From: Luteibacter rhizovicinus DSM 16549
GTDB lineage: Bacteria; Pseudomonadota; Gammaproteobacteria; Xanthomonadales; Rhodanobacteraceae
Length of the DNA stretch: 64,000 bases
Assembly: GCF_001887595.1 (NCBI RefSeq)
Contig: NZ_CP017480.1
Location: 62,001 to 126,000 of the forward strand
Direction: 5' to 3'
Part shown: positions 32,442-40,729 of the stretch, piece after piece
Layout of the letters: every line of letters starts with the position of its first letter
Numbering within the stretch: position 1 is the first letter of the stretch
Program-made: the position numbers and the translations under genes
Notes under the pieces: generated by a model
What the model saw: only the letters and a program-made list of their open reading frames with translations
Databases searched by the model: none
What the model was told of the DNA's origin: nothing

Positions 32442-33356
32442 TCAAAGCGCCGGCGCGAAATCCGTACGACGGCGACGATGCGCCGGACTGACCGCGGCGA
32501 TGCCCGCCATGGCCAACAGGCGTGCGGTGCGCATCCACGCGATCGCGATCACGCCCAACTGCACGATCAGGAAGGCGACGAACAGACCACTTCCTGCCGC
32601 CACCGTGTGACCCCGCCACGCGGCGATCAAGACCGCCAGCACCGTGCCGACGAGGGTAATTACCAGGTACACCAGCAAGCTGGCGAACGGACGGCGCACG
32701 AACTGCATGAAGCCACGCCCCAGTGCACGGAACGCCGAGCGCAGCCCGATGTCGGCGACGAACTGGGCGCGTGCGGATTCAACGACCGCCTGCGCAATCG
32801 CGAAAACCAGCAGGGCGACGGCGAGCGCACCATAGGCATACATGTCGGCCGTGGCGGGTAGCAGCGCCGCGTCCGTCTTGCCATCCGCAAAGGACGATGC
32901 CGCTTTCGCCACCAGGGCGAACAGCGCATAGGGAATCAACGCCAGCAACAGCACCCGCAGCATCCGTCCGTATTCGGTCGCCCCACCCTGCAACAGGCCG
33001 CCGAAGCTCAGCGCACGTCCGGCGCGGCCGCCCGCCACCGCCATGCCGGTGAGAAAAGGCGATATCGCCAGGGTCAGGATCAGGCCCGCGACGAAGGCCA
33101 TGCCCATCCAGGGGTTGTCACGTCCGAGAGCGACGAAGACGTCACCGAACATCAAGCCGTCGAAGTGCTGCGCCCAGGCCTCGGCGTGCACGGAGTGACC
33201 CAGCAAGGCATCGAGTGTGCTCCACAGCGGCAGCGCGACGACCAGCGTCGGCAGCAGCGAGATCAGTACCCACAACAACAGCAGGCGCCACTGCAGGCCA
33301 GCAAGGGCGCCGTTGCCGATAGCGGCAAGCGCCGAACGTTTGGAATGGCTGTTCAT
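32442..33356 (-). CDS. Multi-pass membrane protein, unknown
   Basis: 304 aa with about six hydrophobic helices (near residues 22-45, 83-108, 132-155, 175-197, 225-247 and 258-280). The end is basic (RRRRTDF). The ATG overlaps the stop of the M1 peptidase gene (ATGA), so both are likely co-translated. Such Ala/Leu-rich proteins resemble DUF4013-like or ABC-permease accessory proteins, but I cannot assign a function. Confidence 0.75.
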   Translation of the reverse strand: MNSHSKRSALAAIGNGALAGLQWRLLLLWVLISLLPTLVVALPLWSTLDALLGHSVHAEAWAQHFDGLMFGDVFVALGRDNPWMGMAFVAGLILTLAISPFLTGMAVAGGRAGRALSFGGLLQGGATEYGRMLRVLLLALIPYALFALVAKAASSFADGKTDAALLPATADMYAYGALAVALLVFAIAQAVVESARAQFVADIGLRSAFRALGRGFMQFVRRPFASLLVYLVITLVGTVLAVLIAAWRGHTVAAGSGLFVAFLIVQLGVIAIAWMRTARLLAMAGIAAVSPAHRRRRTDFAPAL

Positions 33357-35605
33357 AGGGTCCCCAGCACGGTGTAGATACCCTGCAGCAAGGCAGCGAA
33401 ATCCGAGCCCCAGCGGTTCGAGGCGGCGTGATTGGCCTTGACGGTGCGCGAGTCGTTGAGCTTGTTCGCGTCGAGATAAACCTTATGCTCCGGATCGAGC
33501 TCGGCCGAGGTGGCCTTCACCGGCTTGGTAAAGACGAACCGCGCCCAGCGCCGGTCGTCGTCCCAACGTACGGTTTCCACCGAGTCGTCGGCGAAGGTCA
33601 CCTTCAGCGTCTGCGCCACCTGGGCACCGTCCCGACGCACCGTGACGGTCGTTTTCCACGGGAACGGGCCGGTGCCCGGCTTCGCATCCGGGTGCGCCTT
33701 TTCCCAGGTGTCACGCTGCTTCTCGACGGCCTCGTCGTTGTCGTCGTTACTCAGCTCGACACGCTTGCCGTCCTTGATCGACGTGCCGGCGAGGGGCAGC
33801 ACTTCGTCGCTGACGATCTCGCTGATGCGATCGTCGACAGTGTCGGTGCCATAGACGTATTGCTCGAAGACCTGGGCAACGACGGCGGGCTTGCCCGACG
33901 ATTCGGCGAGGCTCGCCTGCAGGTCGGCAATCGACGGATGACGGAAATGCCAGGTGGTGTAGTAGTCGCGGAAGGCCTTCTCCATCACCGGCTTGCCGAG
34001 GCGCTCCTCGAGATCGTGCATGGCCGTGGCGGTACGCGAATACACCGTCCCATACGTCGAACTCGACAGGCGGTCCCAGGCATTCTGACCGAGCGGATCG
34101 GCCGGGTGAGCGAGCATCGAGACCATCCGTTCGAGCATGAACGGTCCGAGCGGTGCCTCGACGCCGAAGAACTTCCACACCGGCTGCGTCAGGTACACCA
34201 TCTGATTGCGCTCGCGCAGCATCCGATCGTCCCAGTACTCGTTCAGCCCCTCGTCGAGCATCGGCTCCTCGAACTCGTTCGAGGCGAGAAGCCCGTAGAA
34301 ATAGCCGTGCCCGAACTCGTGGATGGTCACGAAGTCCAGCAGGTACTCGTTCAAGGTTTTCGGCGCCACCGGGTTGTAGTTATCGGCGGTGAAGAACGTC
34401 GGGTACTCCATGCCTCCGGCTTCACTCGCATTGAAAGGCGGCACGACCGCGGTGAGCGTCTTGTACGGATAGGGGCCGAGCGTCTGCGAGAAATAGGCGA
34501 TCGAATCGATCGAAGCCTTGAGCACGGGTTTGGCATCCACCGCGTACTCCGCCGGGTAGATGACGCGCACCTTGACCCGCGGGCTACCGGGGCCGGTGTA
34601 CTCGCCATCGAGCGTCTTGTAGCCCGGAGCGGCCATCCAGGCGAAGTCGTGCACGTCGGCCTGGATGAAGTGCCAGGTCAGGTCATTGCCCTCGGGCGTG
34701 GGATCGCCCTGCTGCTCGCCCACCGCGCCAACGACGTAATCCTTGGGCACCGTCATACGCACGTCGTACTCGCCGAAGTCGGCGTAGAACTCGCTGTTGA
34801 AGTGGAACTCGTGCACGTTCCAGCGTGGCTCGGTCGCCCCACGCTCGCCCGGCAGCTCGAGTACGCCGATCTTCGGGAACCACTGGCCGACCAGATGAAA
34901 CGTGCCGACATAACCCGTGCGCTCGATCACCCGCGGCAGCTGGCTGTGGAAGTTCATGTCCAGCGTGACGCTGCCACCCGCAGGCACCGTCTGCGCGAGA
35001 TCGATGCGAACGACCGTGTGATCGGTCGCGGGGCCGCCGTCCGGATGCACGTAGCGCCACTTCAGCGGTGCACCGTCCTGATCGACGCTGCCCAGGTCGA
35101 TGTGACCCCACTCGCCCTTCTTCACTTCGGCGACGCCGCGTGAGTCACCGTGTGCCGCGAGCACGCTGCGCTCGGTGAAGAACGTGCTGCCCTGGCCTTC
35201 GAAGGCGTTGAGATAGAGATGGAGGAAGACCGCGCTCACCGGCCGGTCGCTGCGGTTGCGCCAGGTCAGTTGCTGCTGGCCATCGACCGTATGCTTCTCC
35301 GGGTCCAGACGCGCCTGGATGCGGTAGGACACCACACGGTCGGACAGTGTCGCTTCATGCCCGGTGCGAGGCCCACCCCACGCGGTCGGCGCACTGGGCG
35401 TGCGGACGAAGGCGGCATGCGGCGAGGCGAAGGGAATCTCGGTCGGGACGGCGGCGGCTGTTGCCGCGGGTGCCGGGGCAACGGGCGTCACGGGTGCAAC
35501 GGCCGATGTAGACGCCGACGGTGGTGCGCGGTCTTGGGCTGAGGCGGCGGCGGTAGTGCATAGGAGGACCGCGGCGATGGCGAGGCGAAATGCTTCGGTG
35601 GGCAT
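33353..35605 (-). CDS. Exported M1 family metallopeptidase
   Basis: Zinc aminopeptidase-like protein of about 750 aa from ATG 35605. Signal peptide residues 1-24 (ends ASA), an Ala/Pro/Thr-rich stretch, then an N-terminal beta domain (SYRIQARLDPEKHTVDGQQQLTWRN) and the catalytic domain with HEFGH near residue 428 and a downstream Glu in LDEGLNEYWDDR. The exopeptidase signature GxMEN is replaced by GGMEYP, as in many bacterial M1 relatives. The longer open frame upstream encodes only REP-derived GSRFSGEKP repeats and is not part of the protein. Confidence 0.88.
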   Translation of the reverse strand: MPTEAFRLAIAAVLLCTTAAASAQDRAPPSASTSAVAPVTPVAPAPAATAAAVPTEIPFASPHAAFVRTPSAPTAWGGPRTGHEATLSDRVVSYRIQARLDPEKHTVDGQQQLTWRNRSDRPVSAVFLHLYLNAFEGQGSTFFTERSVLAAHGDSRGVAEVKKGEWGHIDLGSVDQDGAPLKWRYVHPDGGPATDHTVVRIDLAQTVPAGGSVTLDMNFHSQLPRVIERTGYVGTFHLVGQWFPKIGVLELPGERGATEPRWNVHEFHFNSEFYADFGEYDVRMTVPKDYVVGAVGEQQGDPTPEGNDLTWHFIQADVHDFAWMAAPGYKTLDGEYTGPGSPRVKVRVIYPAEYAVDAKPVLKASIDSIAYFSQTLGPYPYKTLTAVVPPFNASEAGGMEYPTFFTADNYNPVAPKTLNEYLLDFVTIHEFGHGYFYGLLASNEFEEPMLDEGLNEYWDDRMLRERNQMVYLTQPVWKFFGVEAPLGPFMLERMVSMLAHPADPLGQNAWDRLSSSTYGTVYSRTATAMHDLEERLGKPVMEKAFRDYYTTWHFRHPSIADLQASLAESSGKPAVVAQVFEQYVYGTDTVDDRISEIVSDEVLPLAGTSIKDGKRVELSNDDNDEAVEKQRDTWEKAHPDAKPGTGPFPWKTTVTVRRDGAQVAQTLKVTFADDSVETVRWDDDRRWARFVFTKPVKATSAELDPEHKVYLDANKLNDSRTVKANHAASNRWGSDFAALLQGIYTVLGTL

Positions 35606-35627
35606 GCGACGGCGTCTCTGCTCCGTA

Positions 35628-35698
35628 GGCTTTTCGCCGCTGAAGCGGCTCCCACATGGCTGGGGCCTTGGCTTTTCGCCGCTGAAGCGGCTCCCACA
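35628..35698. repeat. Tandem REP variant, two direct copies
   Basis: GGCTTTTCGCCGCTGAAGCG followed by GCTCCCACA occurs at 35628-35656 and again at 35670-35698, a 42-base period. The stem GCCGCT-GAA-AGCGGC differs from the GCCGAT-type copies elsewhere but shares the TTTTCGCC...GGCTCCCAC frame. It lies between the M1 peptidase start and the hydroxylase stop, next to the promoter region of the peptidase gene. Confidence 0.75.
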
Positions 35699-35799
35699 CC
35701 CACAATTGCGCATTGGCACCTCTCCCCTGTTATCCCGCGAGATTGCGGGGTACGACCCTGGCCCGATATAGGCCAGAGGTCACGGTCGGGGAAGAAAAA

Positions 35800-36675
35800 T
35801 CAGCCTGCGAAAGCGCGCTCGCGCATCCACTTGGTCACGATCCATTTCTCGCCTCGCATCACCGGTGCACCGCCGTGCAGGGACAGGGGATCGAGCGAGC
35901 CGTCGGCCGCGGTGTATTCGAAGTACAACGCCTGCCCCTTGCGCGGCACGTAACTGAAGTCGATACGGGGGAAGATCGTCTCACCACCGGCATCGACATC
36001 GTGCAGGTACATGATCAGGGTGGATATCCGCTGGCCGCCGGTGGCCAGGTGCGGCTGGCTGCCTTTTTCGTCGGGCTGGAAATAGTCAAAATGCGGCAGG
36101 TATTCACCGCCCTGACCGTAGCGCATCACCTGCAGCCCTTCGCCATGGTCTTCGGGCAAGCGCATGATCGCCGCGGTGCGCGCATCGATACGCCGGATCA
36201 AGTCGCTTTCGGCGCGCTGGAAATAGGCGCCGTCGCTGGTACGGATGTCCATGACGGTATTCACCCCGTCCGCGACACCGACGACGGCCGAGCGCTCGAG
36301 CCGCGGGAGGGCCATGTGCTTGAGCGCATCGCATTCCTCGTCACTGAGCACGCCGTCGAGCACGGCGATCGTCGGCCGTGCGATACGCAGCAGGACGCGC
36401 ACATCCCGATCGGGCGTGTGTAGCACGTGGCCCTCGTCCAGGCGTCCATGGAACGGCGTCAGCGCCGAGGCATGCGCCGCGGCCGGGGCGGTCGCGGTAC
36501 CGAACAAGGCCGTGGAGATCGCCTCGCGGGCCACGCCGTCATCGAACTGGTGCTCTTTCATGGTCAGCAGCAGGTCGGCGGGCGCGTTGCCGGCAGCCAG
36601 GGCCTCGCGGATCCAGTCCTGCCAATCCTGGGTGACCTTGGTGTGGAAGCGCGTTTGCAAAGGGTTTTCCTGCAT
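35800..36675 (-). CDS. Prolyl 4-hydroxylase-like 2OG-Fe(II) oxygenase
   Basis: 291 aa dioxygenase using 2-oxoglutarate, Fe(II) and O2. The C-terminal double-stranded beta-helix has the iron ligands HFDYF (HxD) and LHGGAPV (distal His) with GEKWIVTKW supplying the 2-oxoglutarate Lys. The N-terminal 95 residues form a helical segment (TRFHTKVTQDWQDWIREAL). Bacterial homologues may hydroxylate proline in EF-Tu or other proteins; the substrate here is unknown. ATG 36675 chosen since the longer frame overlaps the next gene's upstream region. Confidence 0.88.
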   Translation of the reverse strand: MQENPLQTRFHTKVTQDWQDWIREALAAGNAPADLLLTMKEHQFDDGVAREAISTALFGTATAPAAAHASALTPFHGRLDEGHVLHTPDRDVRVLLRIARPTIAVLDGVLSDEECDALKHMALPRLERSAVVGVADGVNTVMDIRTSDGAYFQRAESDLIRRIDARTAAIMRLPEDHGEGLQVMRYGQGGEYLPHFDYFQPDEKGSQPHLATGGQRISTLIMYLHDVDAGGETIFPRIDFSYVPRKGQALYFEYTAADGSLDPLSLHGGAPVMRGEKWIVTKWMRERAFAG

Positions 36676-36692
36676 CGTTGCGGAGCGGTCGC

Positions 36693-36983
36693 TTACATTG
36701 TGCCGCGATCGGCGCCCGCGGTGTCGGCGGCCGACGTGTCTGCCGCCTCCTGGAGCCAGGCGAGCTTTCTCTGCTTTGGCAGACGCTTGACCGCCCACTC
36801 GGCCTTCGATGCCGCCGAGCGGTCGGCGAAGGCGCGCGAGCCGAGCAGGCGCACGGGTGGATTGGCTCGCGTGTAACGCGCCCCTTTCCCGGCGACGTGA
36901 GCGGCATAGCGCGCGGGCAGATCGTTGGTGATCCCCGCGTACCAGGCGCCGTTGCGGCATTCGATGAGATAGACGCACCACAT
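36693..36983 (-). CDS. GIY-YIG nuclease-like protein (UPF0213/YhbQ type)
   Basis: 96 aa: [20 protein letters not shown] carries the GIY-YIG equivalent (VYL...YAGIT), followed by [20 protein letters not shown] with the catalytic Arg region, and [14 protein letters not shown]. YhbQ-type proteins are single-domain DNA endonucleases of unclear role. It starts 37 bases before the divergent aminotransferase gene; promoters must overlap. Confidence 0.88.
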   Translation of the reverse strand: MWCVYLIECRNGAWYAGITNDLPARYAAHVAGKGARYTRANPPVRLLGSRAFADRSAASKAEWAVKRLPKQRKLAWLQEAADTSAADTAGADRGTM

Positions 36984-37008
36984 GACGTAAGCGTACCCGC
37001 TGGCACCC

Positions 37009-37014
37009 TACAAT
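37009..37014 (+). promoter_or_regulatory. Candidate -10 box TACAAT, leaderless start
   Basis: TACAAT ends six bases before the ATG of the aminotransferase-like gene. If this is the -10 element, transcription would begin at or next to the start codon and the mRNA would be leaderless. No canonical -35 is found at optimal spacing. Confidence 0.4.
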
Positions 37015-37020
37015 GGCGGG

Positions 37021-38085
37021 ATGAACGCCCACTACGACCTGGCCGTCAATCTCCCCCTGCGCGCGGCGGTGGCGGCGCGGCTGGCCGAAGCCCTGGCCGC
37101 CTTCCCGGTCGGTCCCGAACTGCTGGCCTACCCGGCGATGGAAGGCAACCTGGGCACGCGCGAAGCGATCGCCGGCTGGATGCGGCGACGCTGTGGCCAT
37201 GTCGTTGTCGACCCCCGCCGCCTGGTCGTGACCCTCGGCGCACGACATGCGCTGTCGCTGGCGCTGGACGAGGCCTGCGCGCCCGGCGACACGCTTCTCG
37301 TGGCATCGTCGACTTACCACGGTTTTCGTACCAGCGCAGAAGCGCGCGGCATCCGCGTCGCCGGCGTGCGCATGGATGGCGAGGGCATGTTGCCTGGCGA
37401 ACTGGAGCGCATGGCCGCGACGACCGGCGCCCGTTGTGTGTATGTGCAGCCGACGCTGCAGAACCCGACCACGTCGACGATGTCGTTGGCTCGTCGTCGG
37501 CAGATCGCGGCGGTGGCGACGGCGCGCGACCTGACCATCATCGAAGGCGATGTCTACTCACCGCTGGCATGGCAGCACGGCGATGCGCTTCCCCCGCTCG
37601 CCGAACTCGCCCCGGACCGCTGCCTGCACGCGGGCGGCATCGGCAAGGTGCTGGGGCCAGGACTGCGCGTGGGCTGGTTGCTCCTTCCCGACGACGCGAG
37701 CCGGCAGCGCGCGGCCTCGACGATACGACTCACCAGCGACGGCTTGCCCGCCCTGTTCCCCGCCATCGTGGCCGGATGGATGGCCGATGGCCTCGCGGAC
37801 GCGTTGCTGGCAAATCTCGCCGAGCGCATGGTCGAACGCAACCATCTCGCCCGTCACCTCCTCGGCGGCGATCTGGTGACCGCGAACGGCCTGCATGTCT
37901 GGCTGCCGGGCGACGGCGCGGAAGGTCTGGAGGCCAGAGCCATGGCACGCGGGGTGCGCCTCACGCCATCGACACCACTCGCGGCCGATGGCGAGCACGC
38001 CGAAGGCCTGCGGCTATGCCTCGGTGCGGAAGAAGACCTCGACCGACTGGAAACCGCCTTGCGTATCGTCGCCGAGGTTCGCTGA
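37021..38085 (+). CDS. PLP-dependent fold-type I aminotransferase-like protein (MocR-type domain without HTH)
   Basis: 354 aa. PLP contacts: Asp177/Tyr179 in EGDVYSPL and the Schiff-base Lys209 in GGIGKVLGPGLRVGW. The opening resembles the linker and aminotransferase part of MocR/GntR regulators, but the winged-helix DNA-binding domain is missing. It may be a true aminotransferase or a truncated regulator turned enzyme. A TACAAT hexamer just before the ATG suggests a leaderless mRNA. Substrate unknown. Confidence 0.82.
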   Translation: MNAHYDLAVNLPLRAAVAARLAEALAAFPVGPELLAYPAMEGNLGTREAIAGWMRRRCGHVVVDPRRLVVTLGARHALSLALDEACAPGDTLLVASSTYHGFRTSAEARGIRVAGVRMDGEGMLPGELERMAATTGARCVYVQPTLQNPTTSTMSLARRRQIAAVATARDLTIIEGDVYSPLAWQHGDALPPLAELAPDRCLHAGGIGKVLGPGLRVGWLLLPDDASRQRAASTIRLTSDGLPALFPAIVAGWMADGLADALLANLAERMVERNHLARHLLGGDLVTANGLHVWLPGDGAEGLEARAMARGVRLTPSTPLAADGEHAEGLRLCLGAEEDLDRLETALRIVAEVR

Positions 38086-38087
38086 GA

Positions 38088-38903
38088 CTAGGCCTTCGTG
38101 GCCGTCAGCTTTTCGAGGGCCTTACCGACCGCAGCGAAAGCGAACGCACCCGTGACATGCGTGGCTGCGCCGAGGCCGCCACCGCAGTCGAGCTTCAAGG
38201 CATCGCTGCCCGGTGGCCGTACGCCGCACACACTCCCGTCGGCCTGCGGGTACTGCACGTTCTGCATCGAATACACCGCCGAGACGCCGAAGAAACGATC
38301 GGGGTTACGCGGGAAGCCATGCTCCTGACGAAGCTTCTTCCGGATCATGCTGAGCATGGCGTCGTGTTCGGTACGCGACAGATCGCGGACGCGGATCAAG
38401 GTCGGATCGGTGCGACCACCCGCGGCGCCCACGGTGACCAGGGGCACCTTGCGGCGACGACACCAGACCACGGTTTCCAGCTTGACCTTGAGCGCATCGC
38501 AGGCGTCGATCACCACGTCGTAGTTGCGGTCGAGCAGCTCGTCCAGGGAGGACGGTGTCAGGAAACGCTCCATCGCCTCGAGCCGCAGGGTCGGGCTGAT
38601 CGCATGTGCCCGCTCGGCAACGACACCGACCTTGGGCTTGCCGTACTGGCCATCCAGGGCATGCATCTGCCGGTTGGTATTGGACAGGCAGACATCGTCG
38701 CCATCGATCAGGGTGAGCCTGCCGATGCCGCTGCGCGCCAGCGCTTCGGCGGCCCACGAGCCAACGCCACCCACGCCGATGACGCACACGTGCGCGTGAG
38801 CGAGGCGATCCAGGGTGCCGCGGCCATAGAGCCGCTCGATGCCGGCGAAACGTTCGGCCTGGGCCGTACTCACGGGGATCTCGGTGTGGGGTATGACGCT
38901 CAT
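38088..38903 (-). CDS. tcdA: tRNA threonylcarbamoyladenosine dehydratase
   Basis: Cyclises t6A37 of tRNA to ct6A in an ATP-dependent reaction. 271 aa E1-like protein: IERLYGRGTLDRLAHAHVCVIGVGGVGSWA (nucleotide-binding Rossmann), LTLIDGDDVCLSNTNRQ, and an Arg/Lys-rich segment. It runs convergently with the upstream aminotransferase gene (three bases apart) and divergently from the cytochrome-kinase operon. Confidence 0.92.
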   Translation of the reverse strand: MSVIPHTEIPVSTAQAERFAGIERLYGRGTLDRLAHAHVCVIGVGGVGSWAAEALARSGIGRLTLIDGDDVCLSNTNRQMHALDGQYGKPKVGVVAERAHAISPTLRLEAMERFLTPSSLDELLDRNYDVVIDACDALKVKLETVVWCRRRKVPLVTVGAAGGRTDPTLIRVRDLSRTEHDAMLSMIRKKLRQEHGFPRNPDRFFGVSAVYSMQNVQYPQADGSVCGVRPPGSDALKLDCGGGLGAATHVTGAFAFAAVGKALEKLTATKA

Positions 38904-38912
38904 TGTCTCATA

Positions 38913-38940
38913 TTGAAAGAATGGGACCGTCCGCTATGCT
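38913..38940 (+). promoter_or_regulatory. Sigma70-like promoter of the cytochrome c'-kinase-regulator operon
   Basis: TTGAAA (38913-38918) and TATGCT (38935-38940) are separated by 16 bases, a good sigma70 match. Predicted start of transcription is near 38947, giving a leader of about 20 bases to the ATG at 38968. This is the clearest promoter in the window, and it drives the quorum-sensing sensor operon. Confidence 0.65.
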
Positions 38941-38967
38941 GACAGTCCGGAAAGCCATGGATCACCG

Positions 38968-39357
38968 ATGCGCGCGTTGCTTCTCGTCATCCTGGGGCTG
39001 GCCGTAGGCGCCATGGGCGCCACGTCCGCTCTGTCGGCACTTCGCCAGGGCACGCCGTTCCATGATGGCGTCATGGCCGTGATGCAACACCACATGGGCG
39101 TACTGCAGGCCAACGTGCGGGCGAAGCAGTGCGATGCCAAGGGCAGCGCCAGCCATCTGGCCCGCCTGCGCGAGACCGCTGGCGACATTCGCGAGGCCTT
39201 CCCGGACATGGAGCCGGCGTTCGCCCAGGCCGACGACGGGCTGCTGAAGGCGCTCGACCGGGCCGTCGCCGCCACGCCGGGCACCTGCGAGGCACTCGCC
39301 GTCGCCTTGAAACCGGTTGGCGATGCCTGCCAGTCCTGTCACCAGCGATTCCGCTGA
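38968..39357 (+). CDS. Cytochrome c'-like (class II) heme protein
   Basis: 129 aa with an N-terminal signal or anchor helix (LLLVILGLAVGAMGATSAL). The only heme c motif is at the extreme C-terminus, CQSCHQRFR (Cys121, Cys124, His125), the hallmark of cytochrome c'/c-556 four-helix proteins. A candidate distal ligand region is AVMQHHMGVLQ (Met38/Met43). Such proteins bind NO or CO, or carry electrons in the periplasm. The stop is one base before the kinase ATG, so it is first gene of the sensor operon, an unusual partner for a quorum-sensing kinase. Confidence 0.85.
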   Translation: MRALLLVILGLAVGAMGATSALSALRQGTPFHDGVMAVMQHHMGVLQANVRAKQCDAKGSASHLARLRETAGDIREAFPDMEPAFAQADDGLLKALDRAVAATPGTCEALAVALKPVGDACQSCHQRFR

Positions 39358-39358
39358 G

Positions 39359-40729
39359 ATGACCGGATCCGCACCCGAAAGACCGACCGGCTTCCTGCGC
39401 ATGCAGTGGTGGCTGCTTGCGCGGGCCATGGCGCGCTTCGAAACCACGATGTTCCTGCGCACCCGTTACTCGCAGCCGAAGATGGTCGCGATCGGCGTGG
39501 TCGGCAGCTTCTGCCTCGCCGTCTATTATCCGGTGTGGGCCTACCTGTTTCCGCAGCCCTACGAAAACCTGCCGATGCGGCTGGTCTGCAGCGCGACCTT
39601 CATCCCGCTGGCCCTCCTGCCCTGGTGGCCGCGCCGTTTGCGCACGCACCTGCCAACGTACTGGTACTTCGCCATGACGGTGGCGATGCCCTTCTTCGTC
39701 GGTTACATGACCCTGCGCAACGCCACGCCGGCCTGGCTGATGACCCACCTGGCCTGCGTGATGCTGCTGATGATGCTCTTCGACATCGTCAGCTTTCTCC
39801 TGGTTTTCAGCATCGGCAGCCTGCTGGCCGGCATGGTTTTCGTGCTCTCGCCCGAGGCGCACCTGCATACACAGACGATGCTCGAGTACCTGCCCCTGCT
39901 GCTGTTCGGCATGGTCGGCGGTGCCACGTGCACGGTGTCATCGACGATGGCCGAGCAATCGCGCATCGAAGCGCTGACCGCCGCCTCGAACAATATCGCC
40001 CACGAATTGCGCACGCCGCTCGGGTCGCTACGCATCGCGGCCCGTGCCGTCGCCCGTTTCATGCCCGATCTGATCCGCAGCCATCGCCTTGCCGAAGGTG
40101 GAGGACTGCCCGTGCCGGAACTACGCGCGCAGAACCTGCACGCGCTGGAGCGCAGCATCGGCGTCATGGAACGCGAGGTCACCTACGCCAACACCATCAT
40201 CGACATGCTGCTCCTCTCGGCCCGGCCGATCGGTGAGGTACCGCTGATCCCCCTCACCGCCCGCGAGTGCGTGGAACAGGCGCTGCGGCGCTTTCCGTAC
40301 GGATCCCGCGCCGAGCGCGAACGGATCACCCTGTCGCCGACCGGCGATTTCCGCCTCCTCGGCGAGGAGAGCCTGGTCGTGCACGTTCTGTTCAATTTGC
40401 TGCGCAATGCACTTTTTCATACCGATCGGGCCGGCAAGGGCGATATCGGTGTATTCATCGAGCCGGGGGATCGGGCCAGCCGCATCCGTGTCTACGACAC
40501 CGGTCCAGGCATCCCGCCGGACGTCGTTCCCCGCATTTTCAACCGCTTCTACTCCTATTCCAGCGACAGCCCGGGCACCGGATCGATCACCGGGCTAGGA
40601 ATAGGTCTCGCTTTTTGCCGCGCGGCGATGGAGCATATGGGAGGTGGCATCGTCTGCCGAACGAATCTGGGTGAATTTACTGAATTCACCCTAACCTTTC
40701 CGCATGCGGAGACCGGGGACCGGCAGTGA
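39359..40729 (+). CDS. Membrane histidine kinase, CqsS/LqsS-like
   Basis: 456 aa sensor kinase. Residues about 42-195 contain six hydrophobic helices with almost no periplasmic loop, as in CqsS and LqsS, which sense alpha-hydroxyketones within the membrane. The DHp phospho-acceptor is His215 in NNIAHELRTPLGSLR. The ATPase domain shows N-box NLLRNALFH, G1 DTGPGIP and G2 GLGIGLAFC. No receiver domain follows, unlike V. cholerae CqsS and like LqsS. The stop overlaps the regulator ATG (TGATG). Family assignment rests on topology plus the neighbouring synthase, not on database comparison. Confidence 0.85.
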   Translation: MTGSAPERPTGFLRMQWWLLARAMARFETTMFLRTRYSQPKMVAIGVVGSFCLAVYYPVWAYLFPQPYENLPMRLVCSATFIPLALLPWWPRRLRTHLPTYWYFAMTVAMPFFVGYMTLRNATPAWLMTHLACVMLLMMLFDIVSFLLVFSIGSLLAGMVFVLSPEAHLHTQTMLEYLPLLLFGMVGGATCTVSSTMAEQSRIEALTAASNNIAHELRTPLGSLRIAARAVARFMPDLIRSHRLAEGGGLPVPELRAQNLHALERSIGVMEREVTYANTIIDMLLLSARPIGEVPLIPLTARECVEQALRRFPYGSRAERERITLSPTGDFRLLGEESLVVHVLFNLLRNALFHTDRAGKGDIGVFIEPGDRASRIRVYDTGPGIPPDVVPRIFNRFYSYSSDSPGTGSITGLGIGLAFCRAAMEHMGGGIVCRTNLGEFTEFTLTFPHAETGDRQ

